NCBI GenBank assembly: GCA_015680685.1
Contig: MNCI01008572.1
Coordinates: 1,144,947-1,208,946, forward strand
Direction: 5' to 3'
DNA: 64,000 bases
Origin: Gnetum montanum
Lineage: Eukaryota > Streptophyta > Gnetopsida > Gnetales > Gnetaceae
In this document: one piece after another, positions 45,430-56,175 of the stretch
How positions within the stretch are numbered: position 1 is the stretch's first letter
Layout of the letters: each line of letters starts with the position of its first letter
The notes under the pieces: model-generated
Database searches by the model: none
What the model saw: the letters and a program-made list of their open reading frames with translations, nothing else
Told to the model about the DNA's origin: nothing
Program-made: the position numbers and the translations under genes

Positions 45430-46990
45430 CTATAGTGGTAGGGGTACATTTGAAAAGAAAAAAAAAGTACATTGGCTAAATACATTTGAAGAAGTAAATG
45501 ATTTAGAACTTGAGAGAGAAGATCCATCATCTTGTAAGGTACAAAGGAACTTCATCTTGAAACAAAGTTATTAAAACAAAGGGGCAACAACCTCAATAAA
45601 AAAGTAAAAACCAATATACATTCTTATAAACAAAGAGGGTACTCAATGGTTTAGTTCTTTAGTCATTCCAGTAAACCAAGTAGAGAGAGTAAGGTGAAAA
45701 ATCATAGAAACAAGAATGGTTTTTCCCAAGAAGATGAAATTGTTTCAACTAAACCATATGTATTAAAGTAGTGATGGAAGAAATTCTTTAATTTTTCTCT
45801 TTTTCTAGGTCAAACAAATATGTGTCCATTGATTAAGGGGATAAACAAGGTTGGATAGGTGGACGTTAATGCCTGTAAGATTTTTAAACACAGGTAAATA
45901 AAGCATGATCAATAGTCTCTTTGTTAGTTTTTCATCTCTCACAAATATTACTATTAATGAGATCCTTATGATAAAGAACTATTTTAACTAGAACTTTTTG
46001 TAAAAGCACTTGCTCATGAAAGTGTAGTAGTTAGGAACAAAAGTTGTATGCCACCATGTACTATTTAAAGAATCTTTTTGATAATGAAAAAATTATTATA
46101 TGCCTATTACACTTTATAGCTATCATAATTAGCCTAGCGAAACCAACCATTGGAATTTTGAATAAAATTGAAAAGCCAAGTTCGAGAACATTCAAAGCTA
46201 CATCATGTTACTAAAGCATGAGAGACTATAGGGGCATTATGAAATAAGAGACCACCATATAAATATTTGACCTTCTTAATACTAACCCAAGGTTTCTCCA
46301 TAGTATATAATTGAAAAATAAGTTTACCAAGAATAGCCAAGTTCACATTTTTTAGAACTCTAACATTCTAACTACCTTCATTGATATCCTTACAAATGGT
46401 CTACCAATTAATAGAATGAAAAGTTTTTGCTCTTGATAGGACCAAAGGAAAGATCTTTCAAGTTTTTCCAGTGAAGCAAGAAGTGATTTTGGTGCTTTAT
46501 AATATGAAAGAAGATAAAGAGGAGTATCTTGTAATATTGATTTAATTAGTTGAAGTTTTCTTGACTACAAGAGATTTTTTTCCTTCCAACTTGCCAGCTT
46601 TTTCTTATACTTATCAATTAAATCCTACCATATAGATAACTTCATCTTGCCAAAAAAATAGTATACCAAGATATTTTAAAGGGAACTAACCAATTTTAAG
46701 AGCAAATTTTTTCCACAAAAGAATGTAGAATTCGCTCATTAGTACCAAAATTATATATTAAATTTTTAGAGAAATTTATGTGAAGGCCACAAGGTTCTAT
46801 AAAATTATCTAGAACTTTAATGCCCATGTTAAAGAATCATCAAAACCTTCTAAAAAAAGAAAAGTGTCATCTAGGAATTGAGAATGAGTGAAATTGTTAC
46901 ATCCAAAAATAGGAGTAATGACTCTTAACTCACCTATTCTTTGATGATGACACAAAAGAGCTCCTAGACCTTCCACAGCCAAAACAAATA
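45430..46990 (-). pseudogene. LINE reverse transcriptase remnant
   Basis: The minus strand reads the plant L1-type RT C-terminal part: LAVEGLGALLCHHQ (about 46980), THSQFLDDTFLFLEG (about 46890-46845, the Y/F-A-D-D box as F-L-D-D), INFSKN, VPFKYLGILF (about 46690), W-KEK-L, LSLEKLERSFLW-like and WR-L-GL-VLRR blocks, then DHALFTCV near 45905. The usual LINE order is kept. There are many stops, and the N-terminal part is missing because copia-like LTR sequence follows at 47005. Confidence 0.7.
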
Positions 46991-47004
46991 AGAAACTTGA
47001 TAAC

Positions 47005-47374
47005 TGTTTTTTTTCTTGTATCGTCTTACGAATCTATAGATTGTAATGACTCTCTTTTAATTGTATTTCTTAGTACTAATTGCTATCTTATCTATGTGAT
47101 GTTGCATCTAGCATCTTTCCTTTATGATTTATCGTTGCTTGCACAAACTATCTTCTTCATATTTCGATTGTTTTCACCACTTGTTCTGCTTCTCCTTCTT
47201 CATGTCACACCTTTGTAACTGATCCACTGTTGCTTATGTTCCATGGATAATATTGTAATGGTTTGTATGATAAGTCACATCCTTATATTACAACTTGTTT
47301 ACAAGTGATTATGAATAATCTTAGACAGTTACAAAACTCATGATTGTACATCATAACATGATCATACTCTAACA
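47005..47374 (-). repeat. LTR of a copia-like element
   Basis: Ends are TG (47005) and CTAACA (47374) on +, that is TGTTAGAGTATG...AAAAAACA on the minus strand. A purine tract (minus CTTGAAGAAGAG) abuts the outer end, so this is a 3' LTR. The minus-strand TATA is TAATATAAGG (about 47292-47283). TGTTAGAGTAT is a common start of plant copia LTRs. No TSD was found. Confidence 0.6.
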
Positions 47375-47639
47375 CTCTTCTTCAAGCATTAGTTTTGTAA
47401 CATTGTTTTTCATTTTTTACAAAGTCAATGAGTGTTTTTGATGATTTATAAAATATACAATACTTCATAGTCACTAGTCACAAAGAATTATGCATTCGTA
47501 GCAATGGATGGAATTACTCTTCTTCACTCACAAATTTGTAGAAATAACAAACATGTAGCATAAGTTTGGCACAAGGAATCAATGTTCTTCATTGATCTTC
47601 AAAAGAAAATATACATTATGGAGTGTAAATTTAAGGAAT

Positions 47640-48221
47640 CAACAAACTAAACTCCATTTTGAGGATAAGGGATGAATCAAATATAACTAGGGGTTCTTTA
47701 GTTGCATGTGGAACTTTAGGATTAGGAAGAGAAACATGAATAAGATTAGATGCAAATTCAATAGTGGAAGAAGAAAGCACTATAGTTGCTAGTACATCTT
47801 GTGCTTACTGATACATTGATGCCTTGAGTGCTTCCAAATCTTTTTGTAGTTGTTCCAATTCTACTTGATAAGCCTTTAATTCTTCTTCTTTGTAGATGAG
47901 CTACTATTTGTATGTTTTTGTTGTTGAATTTATAGCATACATTCTATCCTTAGCTTCTTTGATGTTAACTTGAAGTGTCTAATGCCCTAACACTACTTCT
48001 TGATTTGTTGTACAAAGATATTTAAGTTATTATTTCAACTTATGAGCTTTATCCTTTAATTCTTCTTTTCTTGTAAATGTTATTCCTCAATCTTCATAAT
48101 TTGTACTTCCTTTTCTTTCATAGTTATAGCTATCTAACTGAAACCTTAATCCAATAGCTACAATTTAGGCTTGATATATGCTTTGTACTATTTCTATAAC
48201 AATTTGTATTTTTTTAGACAT
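47640..48221 (-). pseudogene. Coiled-coil coding remnant
   Basis: Start ATG at 48221 (MSKKIQIVIEIVQ), a single minus frame with a few stops (TAG, TGA, TAA TAA) running to about 47640. The middle is Lys/Glu/Leu-rich with heptad-like spacing (EEELKAYQVELEQLQKDLEA), followed by a Ser/Pro end. It lies just inside the copia-like 3' LTR and PPT, in the same orientation, so it may be the internal ORF of a non-autonomous element. Family not recognised. Confidence 0.4.
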
Positions 48222-48719
48222 CTTTGGTCTATATAATTTTTACGAAGATTTTTATGTTTGCACTTGTATGTTCATATATCTAGCTGGTTCAGTATGTTTT
48301 ACGCATTATGATGATGTTAATGATGAGCTTTGGATTTTCTGAATTATTGGAAAATATTATGTAATTATTAATATTTAATTAGACATATATTTTCTTTTAT
48401 TACCATCTAGCAGTTGTGCACTAAACTTGTTATTGAGTGTGGCAGGATCTTATGAGTTTTGATTAGGATCATGGCATGGCTAGTGATTGATGGTTTGTTT
48501 GATTAGTGGTTTTTTTATTATTAATATTAATTTTTTCTAAAATTCATAGAATGTGCTAGTAGATAAGTGGTAGATAGCTCTTATATGTTAACATGTATGC
48601 CATGTATATTTGTATATGTGCTTATTTTAGACTTGTCATACTCATCTATGTTAGGAATTTTTGGATTATATTTTTAGCATTGTAGATTTTTATGGTGTTT
48701 TTATCTTTTAATGGTTGTG

Positions 48720-49100
48720 TTATGTGAGCGAGTTATGTGAGTGGGAGAGGAAGTTCTTTGATTAATTAGAATTCAAAGTAGAGTTACCTATAGACCTATC
48801 TTATGATAGTAGACCAGTAATTCAACTCTACAAGAAAATGTGCATAAAAAAAAACTTAAACATATTAATATTGAATACTACTTTATTAAAGATCAAGTGA
48901 AGAATGAGATTATCAAATCAAAACACTTGAAGACAAGTGATCAACTTGCTAATTTATTTACTAAATTTTGGTTGGCTTACAAGGTAGAGTATCTTACAAG
49001 AAAAATTAACATTAATAAAGTGCAAGAGCAAGAATTAGAAGACTTGAGGACACATGTCTCCAATTCCACTCTAAAGAAGAGATTGTTAGTAATAGATTAA
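48720..49100 (+). pseudogene. Copia pol C-terminus (RNase H end)
   Basis: The 86-codon piece 48840-49100 reads HKKKLKHINIEYYFIKDQVK, then HLKTSDQLANLFTK and VEYLTRKIN. This is the typical end of plant Ty1/copia pol (H.RTKHI.VD.HFIR..V...I.....+..+QLADIFTK). Upstream, about 48780-48840 (Y-D-S-R-P-V-I-Q-L-Y-K-K) is RNase H. A degraded LTR start may lie at about 49130 (AGGTTAGAGTATTA). Confidence 0.75.
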
Positions 49101-50339
49101 AATTAGGGACATCATGAAGAAATGAACATAAGGTTAGAGTATTAAAGTTTAAGATATTGTATCATGTCTTATTTTTTAATTTGATTTCATGTACTTAGGA
49201 TCAAAGCCTTGTAACTTTATTATTATTATTATTTTCTAGAATTTAAAAAGTCACACTAATTATAAATTATTTTTAAATTATCAAATTCAAATTTATATGA
49301 GGATGAATCAATTTGAGATATCAAAAATCACAATTTTATTTACAAAATTAAAGGGATGTGAATTTTGAACTCATGTAACGTTGGTCCCTTTGTAATGCCT
49401 TTTTAAACCCATGATTTTCATGGGAACAAGCATGAACTTTCAAATTTAAAAACTTGATTCTCTAATTTTACATCTCATATTATCTTACATTTTATCTCAT
49501 GCATCTCTCTCACTCTATCTCACAATTCAATTTTATTCTCAATTAATTTTCAATCCATTTAATTCATTCTAGGTCTAATTCAGACATTTTAGGTTACTGT
49601 AACATTTAGGAAACATTCTAAAATTTCTTCCAATTGTAGTTTTTGTTAAATTTTTATCAACATTGCATAAACCTACCTTAGAAATCTTGGAAATTAGTTT
49701 TTGTTTCTACTACAAAATGAATGCTATAGATTCACATTCACGTTCAAAAGCCAAAATGTGAATGTGAACTCATACTTCACCTCAAAATTGAACATCGTGA
49801 AGCCATAACCTAAATCCATTAAACAAAGTCCAATGTGAAGTTAGCAATGTGAATGTTTAGAAACTCATTTTACTATTGTATAAATTCTTACTATGTACTA
49901 TTTGGAACTTGAACTTAGTGCTAAACTTAGGAAAGATACTGAAAAACTATAAAAAAATTTTCTTGTTAATAAGTTAAAGGTAAATATGTAAACACCGTAC
50001 TCAATGTTATTGTGTGAATGTGATTTATTACCTTTAGAGGTAGAAGCCTTGTACCAATTCATTACATATAATCATAGTTGACATATCTCAAGGAAAGAGA
50101 CATTTTTTAAAGCAATTTTGAAGATTGACAAGATCATAGTTAGTATTTTCAGAGAGTGTAATGGTTGAGAAAATGAGATATCTCTTAGGAAGAACTACAA
50201 CAAAATCCTAAGCTTATTCACTAGTTAGTCAAATAGAAGGTTTTAACACAGTTGTGGTCTAATGTAAAAGACAAGAATTAATTTTATTTATATCACATTA
50301 AATTTAATAAATTAAATGCAAAAACTAAGTATCTCTTAG
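49101..50339. other. AT-rich region, possibly a decayed copia LTR
   Basis: No reading frame. The stretch follows directly on copia pol and may contain its 3' LTR, but no second LTR edge was found. A short area at about 49730-49850 repeats GTGAATGTGAA-like words. Confidence 0.4.
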
Positions 50340-50800
50340 TTGCTATTCAAATCAAGTATCAGAGTGCCATTAGCATGCTTAAGTTCACACCATCGTAAAA
50401 TCGAAAGTAGAAGATGGATTCAACTCCCTCGAGAAGAGCATACTTGTACATTGTTTAGGGTAAGAGGCCTTGAAGATGAGTTACATGGTAAGGTGTTTGT
50501 TTTTCAAGTCACAAACTAGGGTTTGAGCCTAGAGGTTAGGCTTTCACTCATCTGTTGATCCTTTTGGGACCCCACTTAGTGGGATGATCCCTTTTTTTTT
50601 TCCTTTACTTTTATTTTTTGACTACCCATTGGAGACAATGTTATAATATTGTAATAAAAAAATTGTATAATTTATTTTTGTTGCCCTTGCTTGATCAATT
50701 TGTAGAGTCTAGCTTAGTTTTTCATAAAAATGCAATATGTGTTCAACCGATTCTATTGGTCTTCGAATGTAATAAAGCTTTCAATTTCAATTTCACAAGA
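50340..50800 (+). repeat. LINE 3' end with a SINE inserted
   Basis: Aligns with the LINE end at 59280-59556: AAAT(C/T)GAAAGT-GAA, GAAGA-CA-ACTTGTA, CCTTGAAGATGAGTT-CATG, then ATAATGTTATAAT-TTGTA and TTTTTGTTGCCCT. Between the last two blocks this copy has about 120 extra bases (the SINE). It encodes the C-terminal zinc-knuckle region of a LINE in degraded form. Confidence 0.65.
50486..50603 (+). mobile_element. tRNA-derived SINE
   Basis: A-box-like TGGTAAGGTG (50486-50495) and B-box-like GGGTTTGAGCC (about 50519-50529) are spaced as in tRNA-derived SINEs. The body TTTTGGGACCCCACTTAGTGGGATGATCCC is typical of plant SINE ends (given here as TTTTGGGACCCC, ACTTAG, TGGGATGATCCC). It ends in a T run. 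The paralogous LINE end at 59400 lacks this segment, which supports an insertion. Confidence 0.6.
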
Positions 50801-50982
50801 AACCTTTTAATAAAAAATGAAAACCTCTAAAGATTTTTTTAAACAAAGGTAATGCTTGATCTTTGCTAGAAAGGTTTTTCAACATTGATTATAAGGAGCC
50901 TGATGGAAGGTCTTTTTATTTAGACTCTCACTTCTATGTTATTGATGTAATGTATTCTGAAATATTTTTACGGTTCAAAGAG

Positions 50983-51186
50983 ACTGGGATCAAACGAATT
51001 TTACCTTCATTCTCCTTTTATCTCTATTGACCCTATTGAACCTCTATTTCTAACGTTTCTCCGTTTTACAATTCAAGGGAGACGACTGGGATCAAACTAA
51101 TTTTACCTTCATTCTCCTTTTATCTCTATTGACCCTATTGAACTTCTATTTCTAACGTTTCTCCATTTTACAATTCAAGGGAGACG
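50983..51186 (+). repeat. 102-bp tandem duplication in the MED30 promoter
   Basis: Two copies with a period of 102 bases (50983-51084 and 51085-51186), each from ACTGGGATCAAAC to TTCAAGGGAGACG. I count only about three differences (CGAATT/CTAATT, CCTCT/CTTCT, CCGTTT/CCATTT). The second copy ends some 80 bases before the MED30 ATG, so the duplication covers the proximal promoter. Confidence 0.93.
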
Positions 51187-51205
51187 GAGCACCAGTTCGG
51201 TTCAG

Positions 51206-51214
51206 TTTTAAATA
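51206..51214 (+). promoter_or_regulatory. Possible TATA box of MED30
   Basis: TTTTAAATA lies 55-63 bases upstream of the ATG, with an A-rich leader between. Weak consensus; the only TATA-like word between the promoter duplication and the start codon. Confidence 0.3.
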
Positions 51215-51268
51215 CCGGGAGCATAGCCACAAACAGAGACACAGATAGATCAAAAGAGGGAAACACAA

Positions 51269-51625
51269 ATGATGGAGGAAAGTGCGGGAAATGGAAGCGA
51301 GGCGTGGCAAGAGTGTGTGGGAGCTGGCCATAGAAGGGCGGAAGCAACTGTGGCAGCAGCCTATCAGATTCTACTTCTAGCCTCCATGAACGACCAGCTC
51401 TGCAACCCAGCTTTGTGGATTCCATCTGCAAATAATAATAATCACACTTCCCATTCCAATTCAAATTCCACCCCGTTGTCCAACAACAACAAAGATATTT
51501 CCAGAGAGCAGGATCTCTCTGTTTCTGGTGCAGGCGGTGGTGCCCCTGAGGAAGCCCGTCTCTCCTACAAATCCGTTGTTACTTCTCTCAGAAGTGTTAG
51601 TTCTTCCATTGCTCTCTCTCAACAG
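51269..51625 (+). CDS. MED30: Mediator subunit 30, exon 1
   Basis: The first coding exon (119 codons, phase 0) of a plant MED30, a subunit of the Mediator complex that links transcription factors to RNA polymerase II in the nucleus. The sequence starts MMEESAGNGSEAWQE, has AAYQILLLASMNDQLCNPAL (plant MED30: ..AAFQI..MNDELCNPALW), an Asn/Ser-rich low-complexity stretch (residues about 52-75), and EEARLSYKSVVTSLRSV before the donor CAACAG/GTAATT at 51625/51626. No stops occur, unlike nearly everything around it, and local GC is higher. The remaining exons, which should encode the C-terminal coiled coil, are not seen in the window; a long intron or loss of the rest are both possible. Family assignment is from memory. 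Confidence 0.78.
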
Positions 51626-51663
51626 GTAATTTGTTTGGTTGGGCTATATGTATGGTTGACATC

Positions 51664-51721
51664 TTCATGAAGCCAACATAAACTAAAACCAACATCACTT
51701 AGTTTATGTTGGCTTCATGAA
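51664..51721. repeat. Perfect 23-bp hairpin in MED30 intron 1
   Basis: The left arm 51664-51686 and right arm 51699-51721 are exact reverse complements (arm starts TTCATGAAGCCAACATAAAC), with a 12-base loop. It lies 39 bases after the splice donor. Such a stem could be a small-RNA hairpin or a foldback transposon tip. Confidence 0.93.
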
Positions 51722-52640
51722 CATCACTTATGAAACCCTTAAGCATCCACAAAACCCTTACTACCTTAGATCAATGTTGAAACCCTCATTGTTTGTTTGT
51801 TTGTTCAGGATATTTAAAATATGAAGGGAATATACTGTTTTTGATAATCTTGGTTAATGAAAATAGAAATCTAGATTGATTACGTATTACTTTTCATTGG
51901 ATTACTATCTTTTCTGAAACTTTGTAACAGCTTAAGACCACATTCTATACATAGATTACTAAATGAGGCTTCATAATGTATAATCTGTAATATGCTCATC
52001 AATGTAATGAATGCTCTTACAAATTGACAAACTTAGAAATTGGATAGCATAGCAAACCCCATTTTGTTCAGACAAGGCTATGACGAGGACTATGACAATG
52101 ATGATGATAGAGATTAGATAGCAATGTGAGATAGCTGAGTGACTCAATTTGTTGTTTGATGTCTTAGTCTTCTTCCTATTGATGGAAGTTTTTTGTTAAT
52201 TTGTAGGTATTTTCAATTTGTTTCAATATATTTGATGAAATGCTTATGAGCATAAGTGGAATTCTTAAAAAATTATGAAAATTGGAATTTGATTTTCTTT
52301 GACAAGTTCCAAATGATGAACAAAATTGAAATCTTTGGATTAGGATCAAGTTTGGTACCCTTAGAAATGTGCTATGCTTGGATTTATAAATTGAATTATT
52401 TGAATGTGGCACTTTTGGGAAAGGTACCAAGAAGGATTAAGAATTATGATGTGATGTGGATGAAAGTGATGAAAGAGAAGCATGTAAATAAAATAGAAGA
52501 TTTCTAAGGCCACATATTATTAGTCAATCATCAAAATGTGTGTATATGAAAGATTATTGTATAAACTAAAAACATCACTTGGGGTTTCAACATTGATCTA
52601 AGGTAGTAAGGGTTTTGGCAGTGAGGGTTTCAATAATGAA
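51721..52640. repeat. Long inverted repeat in MED30 intron 1
   Basis: Arms are about 51721-51788 and 52573-52640. The left arm, on +, has ACCCTTACTACCTTAGATCA and ATGTTGAAACCCTCATTG. The right arm has the reverse complement, TGATCTAAGGTAGTAAGGGT. The spacer (about 780 bases) contains an 83-codon open stretch at 52256-52507 with no recognised domain. Together with the 23-bp hairpin it suggests a foldback/MITE-like element. Confidence 0.65.
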
Positions 52641-52916
52641 AGTTTCAACATTGACATGAGGCAGAAAAGATTTTAGTAGTAAGGATTTTAGCATTTAGTA
52701 GTAAGGATTTTAGCATTGATCTAAGGTAGTGAGGGTTTCAACATTTTTGATTTGAGGTAATAATAGGAAGGGTAGTTAGAGGCAGGTTGGATTAATTGAT
52801 GTTTATTAGTGAGGGTTTGTTGCTAAAGAAATTGTGTTGTTTGCCTAAGAAATTTAAAAATTTTATCATGACATCCTCACAAGGTGCACAAAAAAAAAAA
52901 AAAAAAAAAAAAAAAA
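52573..52916 (+). repeat. Degenerate short tandem repeats and poly-A
   Basis: Repeated words GATCTAAGGTAGT(A/G)AGGGTTT, GTAGTAAGGATTTTAGCATT (twice, 52675-52715) and GTGAGGGTTTCAA(C/T)A. A run of 27 A (52890-52916) follows, perhaps the tail of an old retrotransposed piece, just before the LINE begins. Confidence 0.6.
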
Positions 52917-53199
52917 TCTCCAATTGCAACTATTATCTAAGCAATCACAATTACACAATTAGCACACATGGCTAGCAAAATGCTATTGTTGGATGAAATT
53001 TATGAACAAAACAAAAAAAATCTTTGAAGGTTAATAGTCGTCGAGGAGAAGATTGAAGAAAAAGAAATATTAATACAACTCCAAAGGATAATGAACATAT
53101 TACGATGAAATTAGCAACACTTGAAGTAATTGTTGAGGAAAATAAAAGTGAATCTAAACTTGAAGCAACAAGACAAAGATGGGATTTGTAGTCATAAAA

Positions 53200-53650
53200 G
53201 TTTCAAAAGAGCAAGATGAAAAAAGGGCAAAAGAAAAATGATGATTTGGAGGCATCCTAGAGATAGAGAATGAATGAAATTTTAGTTAAGAAAGTTTCAA
53301 AAATTATAGCAGATATGCATATAACTTCTCCAAACATTGCTAAAGTTTTTAGGGTGTTAGCTGAATGGCATGAAAACCCTAGCATGTAATTGTTAAGTTT
53401 TATGATGTAGAAGACAAAGAGCATGTTTGGAGACATCGAAGCAAAGTGAACATGGGAAAAAAAGTATGGATAAACAAAAATCTCACTTGAAAAAAACTTG
53501 TAGAAAGGACTAAACAATGGAAACAGGTTAAGGTAGATCATGAACAGGGTTTTGTAGCTTACCCAAATATTAACAACATGACAGTAATTACATATAATTT
53601 GTATTCCAAAAAGTATTCAAAACATGTAAAAGCTCTTGAAGGTGTGGATT
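53200..53650 (+). pseudogene. LINE ORF1 remnant
   Basis: Reads IIADMHITSPNIAKVFRVLA, EWHENPSM, then after a frameshift VKFYDVEDKEHVWRHR-like and KKVWINKNLT-K, followed by GFVAYPNINNMTVITYNLYS. This order is that of a plant LINE ORF1-type RNA-binding/coiled-coil protein as I recall it. The upstream part (about 52980-53200) is Glu/Lys-rich and probably coiled coil. Frameshifts and stops are frequent. Confidence 0.5.
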
Positions 53651-55108
53651 TAATAATATAGATTGTGGAATTGCAAGTAAAGTTGTTTCATTAAATAACA
53701 TTAATTTCTTTGATAGCTTTAATGTTTTCAATTTCATTGAAACTTGGGAAGATGTTGGTTTTGTAGATTTTGTGGTTCCTAGATTCATTAAATTTGTTGT
53801 AAAAAATACAAGAATGGTGCAAAGAGGTAGACATTTTGGGGGCATTTTAGTATTAGTGAGGAAATCTCTTGAAAATTATGTACATTTAAAAACAATCAAT
53901 GATCATAAATAATACATTTGGCTAAAAATATTTTGTCGTTGTGCTTTCCTTGCCACATGCTATTTTGTTTGTAGCAATGCTACATTGTATGATACTATAG
54001 AGTTGTTATGTAATCATTCTTTCTAATTCTTAGGTGAAGATATTTTAGAATATTTAGAAAAAGTTTTAGTATTAATTTGTGAAGATTTTAATGCAAGGAT
54101 AGGTTCACAACAAACAAAAATCATTTAGTGGAAACAAAATGTTGGCAATTTAAAATGGTTTAAGATCATAACTATGTAGATGACACTTTTAATAAGATGG
54201 ATTGATAACTATTAGAATAGATAAAAACATTTGAGCTTTTCATCTACAATGACTTTACTAGATTTTCTTGATCTTCCTAATTTACTTTCACAAGATCACA
54301 AGGTAACTCTTGCATTGATTTGTTTTTATGTTCTTATGAAGACATTGAATTGATTACGGAGTTCAAAGTTAGAGAGGATTTTGGTGGAATATTGCCATCA
54401 TCATTTATAGTTTTTGTTGCAAATTAAAATTTCTTCTCAGATGAAAAAACTAGGAATAGAAAAAATTTTTAGTATAGAGTCATCTCAGAAGTCAAGAAAA
54501 CATATATGGATGTAGCACATAACACATGGAATAATGAAAGACAACATAAAATGCTTGAGCATATTTTGCTTACAGTAGCTAAGCAAGTTATTTATTCATA
54601 ACAAGGTGCTTAGAAGACTTGGTTTGATGAGGATTGTATGTAGGCTAGAAAAAATATTAAAAATGCAAATAAGAGACATAGAAAAAGTTTAGTCAAGACA
54701 TAAATGCTTAATTAGAACTAAGAGAAGGAAATTTGTTAAGAAGAAATATGAATATTTTGCTTACACCATTAAAAAGGAGTCTTGATAGTTTTGACAATTT
54801 TATATAAAGCCTCTTCATCATTTAATTTTTCTTTCAAGATATTTGCTTATTTTATAATAAACTATTTACAAGAGAAGATGATAATTCTATTACTATTGTA
54901 CAATAAGCACCTCTCTAATTTACTTTTGAGGAAGTCACAAAAGGTATTAAAAAGCTAGCATGTAACAAAGTTGTAGATTTAGATGGCTTATATGTAGAAT
55001 TATTAAAGTGAATAAAACATATTATTCATAGAAAAATTTGATATAAATTAAATTCAATAATGGATCAAGGATTAGATCAACATTGGAAAACTAGTAAGGC
55101 TATCTTGT

Positions 55109-56124
55109 TGGTGTAGGGACACCTCTTTTGATTCCCTTGCTCTACCCTACATACTATGTGTTTTTTTGTGATGATTTTGCTAAGGATGATTCTTGGATGT
55201 TTTGGTATGTTTCAAGGTGTTTTTTTTTTTGCTCATTTTGATGAGTTTACGAGGCTCCAGGGTCTATGGGGACTTGTTGGAAGGCATCTAGAGGCTTCCA
55301 ACATCAAAAGGAGCACCTTTATTTCTGGCACCTTTAGAAGAGACATCTCTTTAGAAAGAAAGGCATCTTTATAGAGACATCTTCCCAAAGACATCTCCCT
55401 TGAAGAGAAGACATCTATCAAAAATAGTAGATGTCTCTCCTGAGAGTATGGATATCATAGAAGACATCTACATGAAGCTAGAGACGACCCAAATGCATGG
55501 GGAAACTTGTAAAAATGTCATTCCAATTCAAGAAATAGCCAAAGCAAGATGGAAACAACTGAAGCAATATGAAAATAGCTAGGGAGAAGGTAGGAAGACT
55601 TGGGAAACATCTAAAGAATCTCATGTTGAGTTGAGGAAAGGTTTCTAGGGTTTTTACCTTCTAGTTGCTTATAAATATTGATGTAATTCACCATTGTAAG
55701 TGTCATAATGCCAAGTGTCAAAGGTCAAACATCCCAAAAAATGGCAAGAGAGAGAGAGCTCTTGAGGGAAGAGAGCTTATGTAAGAACAAAGCTTGTGCA
55801 AGGAAGTTGAGTGAGAGGTAAGGGAGAGAACTTGAGAGAGGTTAGGAGAATCTCTTATAAGTGTCTTGTCTTGAGTTTGGGCTCCATTGTGAGCAGCTGA
55901 GGATTAAGAGAGGATAAGTTTGGCCTCTAAGATCCTTGGGAGAGTTATGAGTTGAGCTTGGCACCTTATCTTTGATGTATTTTCTATGTATTTTGAGAAT
56001 TATCTTAATATAAGGGATATTTCCTTCATTTTATTATGTTATTCTTATTTTCTAAGCTAGATTTTATTGGAAGTTGTGGATTGGGTTCTGTTGGGGTATA
56101 TCAAGGTGCATACCCCCTATACCA
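55109..56124 (+). repeat. 5' LTR of element C
   Basis: Begins TGGTGTAGGGACACC and ends GGTGCATACCCCCTATACCA. The TATA box (CTTATAAATATTG) is at about 55668. The U3 contains several AGACATCT(C/A) repeats (about 55325-55480). The likely transcript leader holds an (AG)n run at about 55747. Confidence 0.92.
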
Positions 56125-56126
56125 AA

Positions 56127-56144
56127 TTGGTATTAGAGTAAAGG
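56127..56144 (+). promoter_or_regulatory. Primer-binding site of element C
   Basis: TTGGTATTAGAGTAAAGG two bases after the LTR matches the common plant PBS TTGGTATCAGAGC..., complementary to initiator-Met tRNA, with two C-to-T changes. Confidence 0.8.
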
Positions 56145-56175
56145 TTTGGAGGTTTCCACACTTCTATGTTGAAGC

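Noticed and set aside
47005-47374. TSD for the copia-like LTR
   Set aside because: The flanks ATAAC and CTCTT differ, and the outer side is a PPT, so it is not a solo LTR.
52256-52507. A second MED30 exon in the intron
   Set aside because: The 83-codon frame has no similarity to the expected MED30 C-terminus and no convincing splice acceptor; it lies within the inverted-repeat element.
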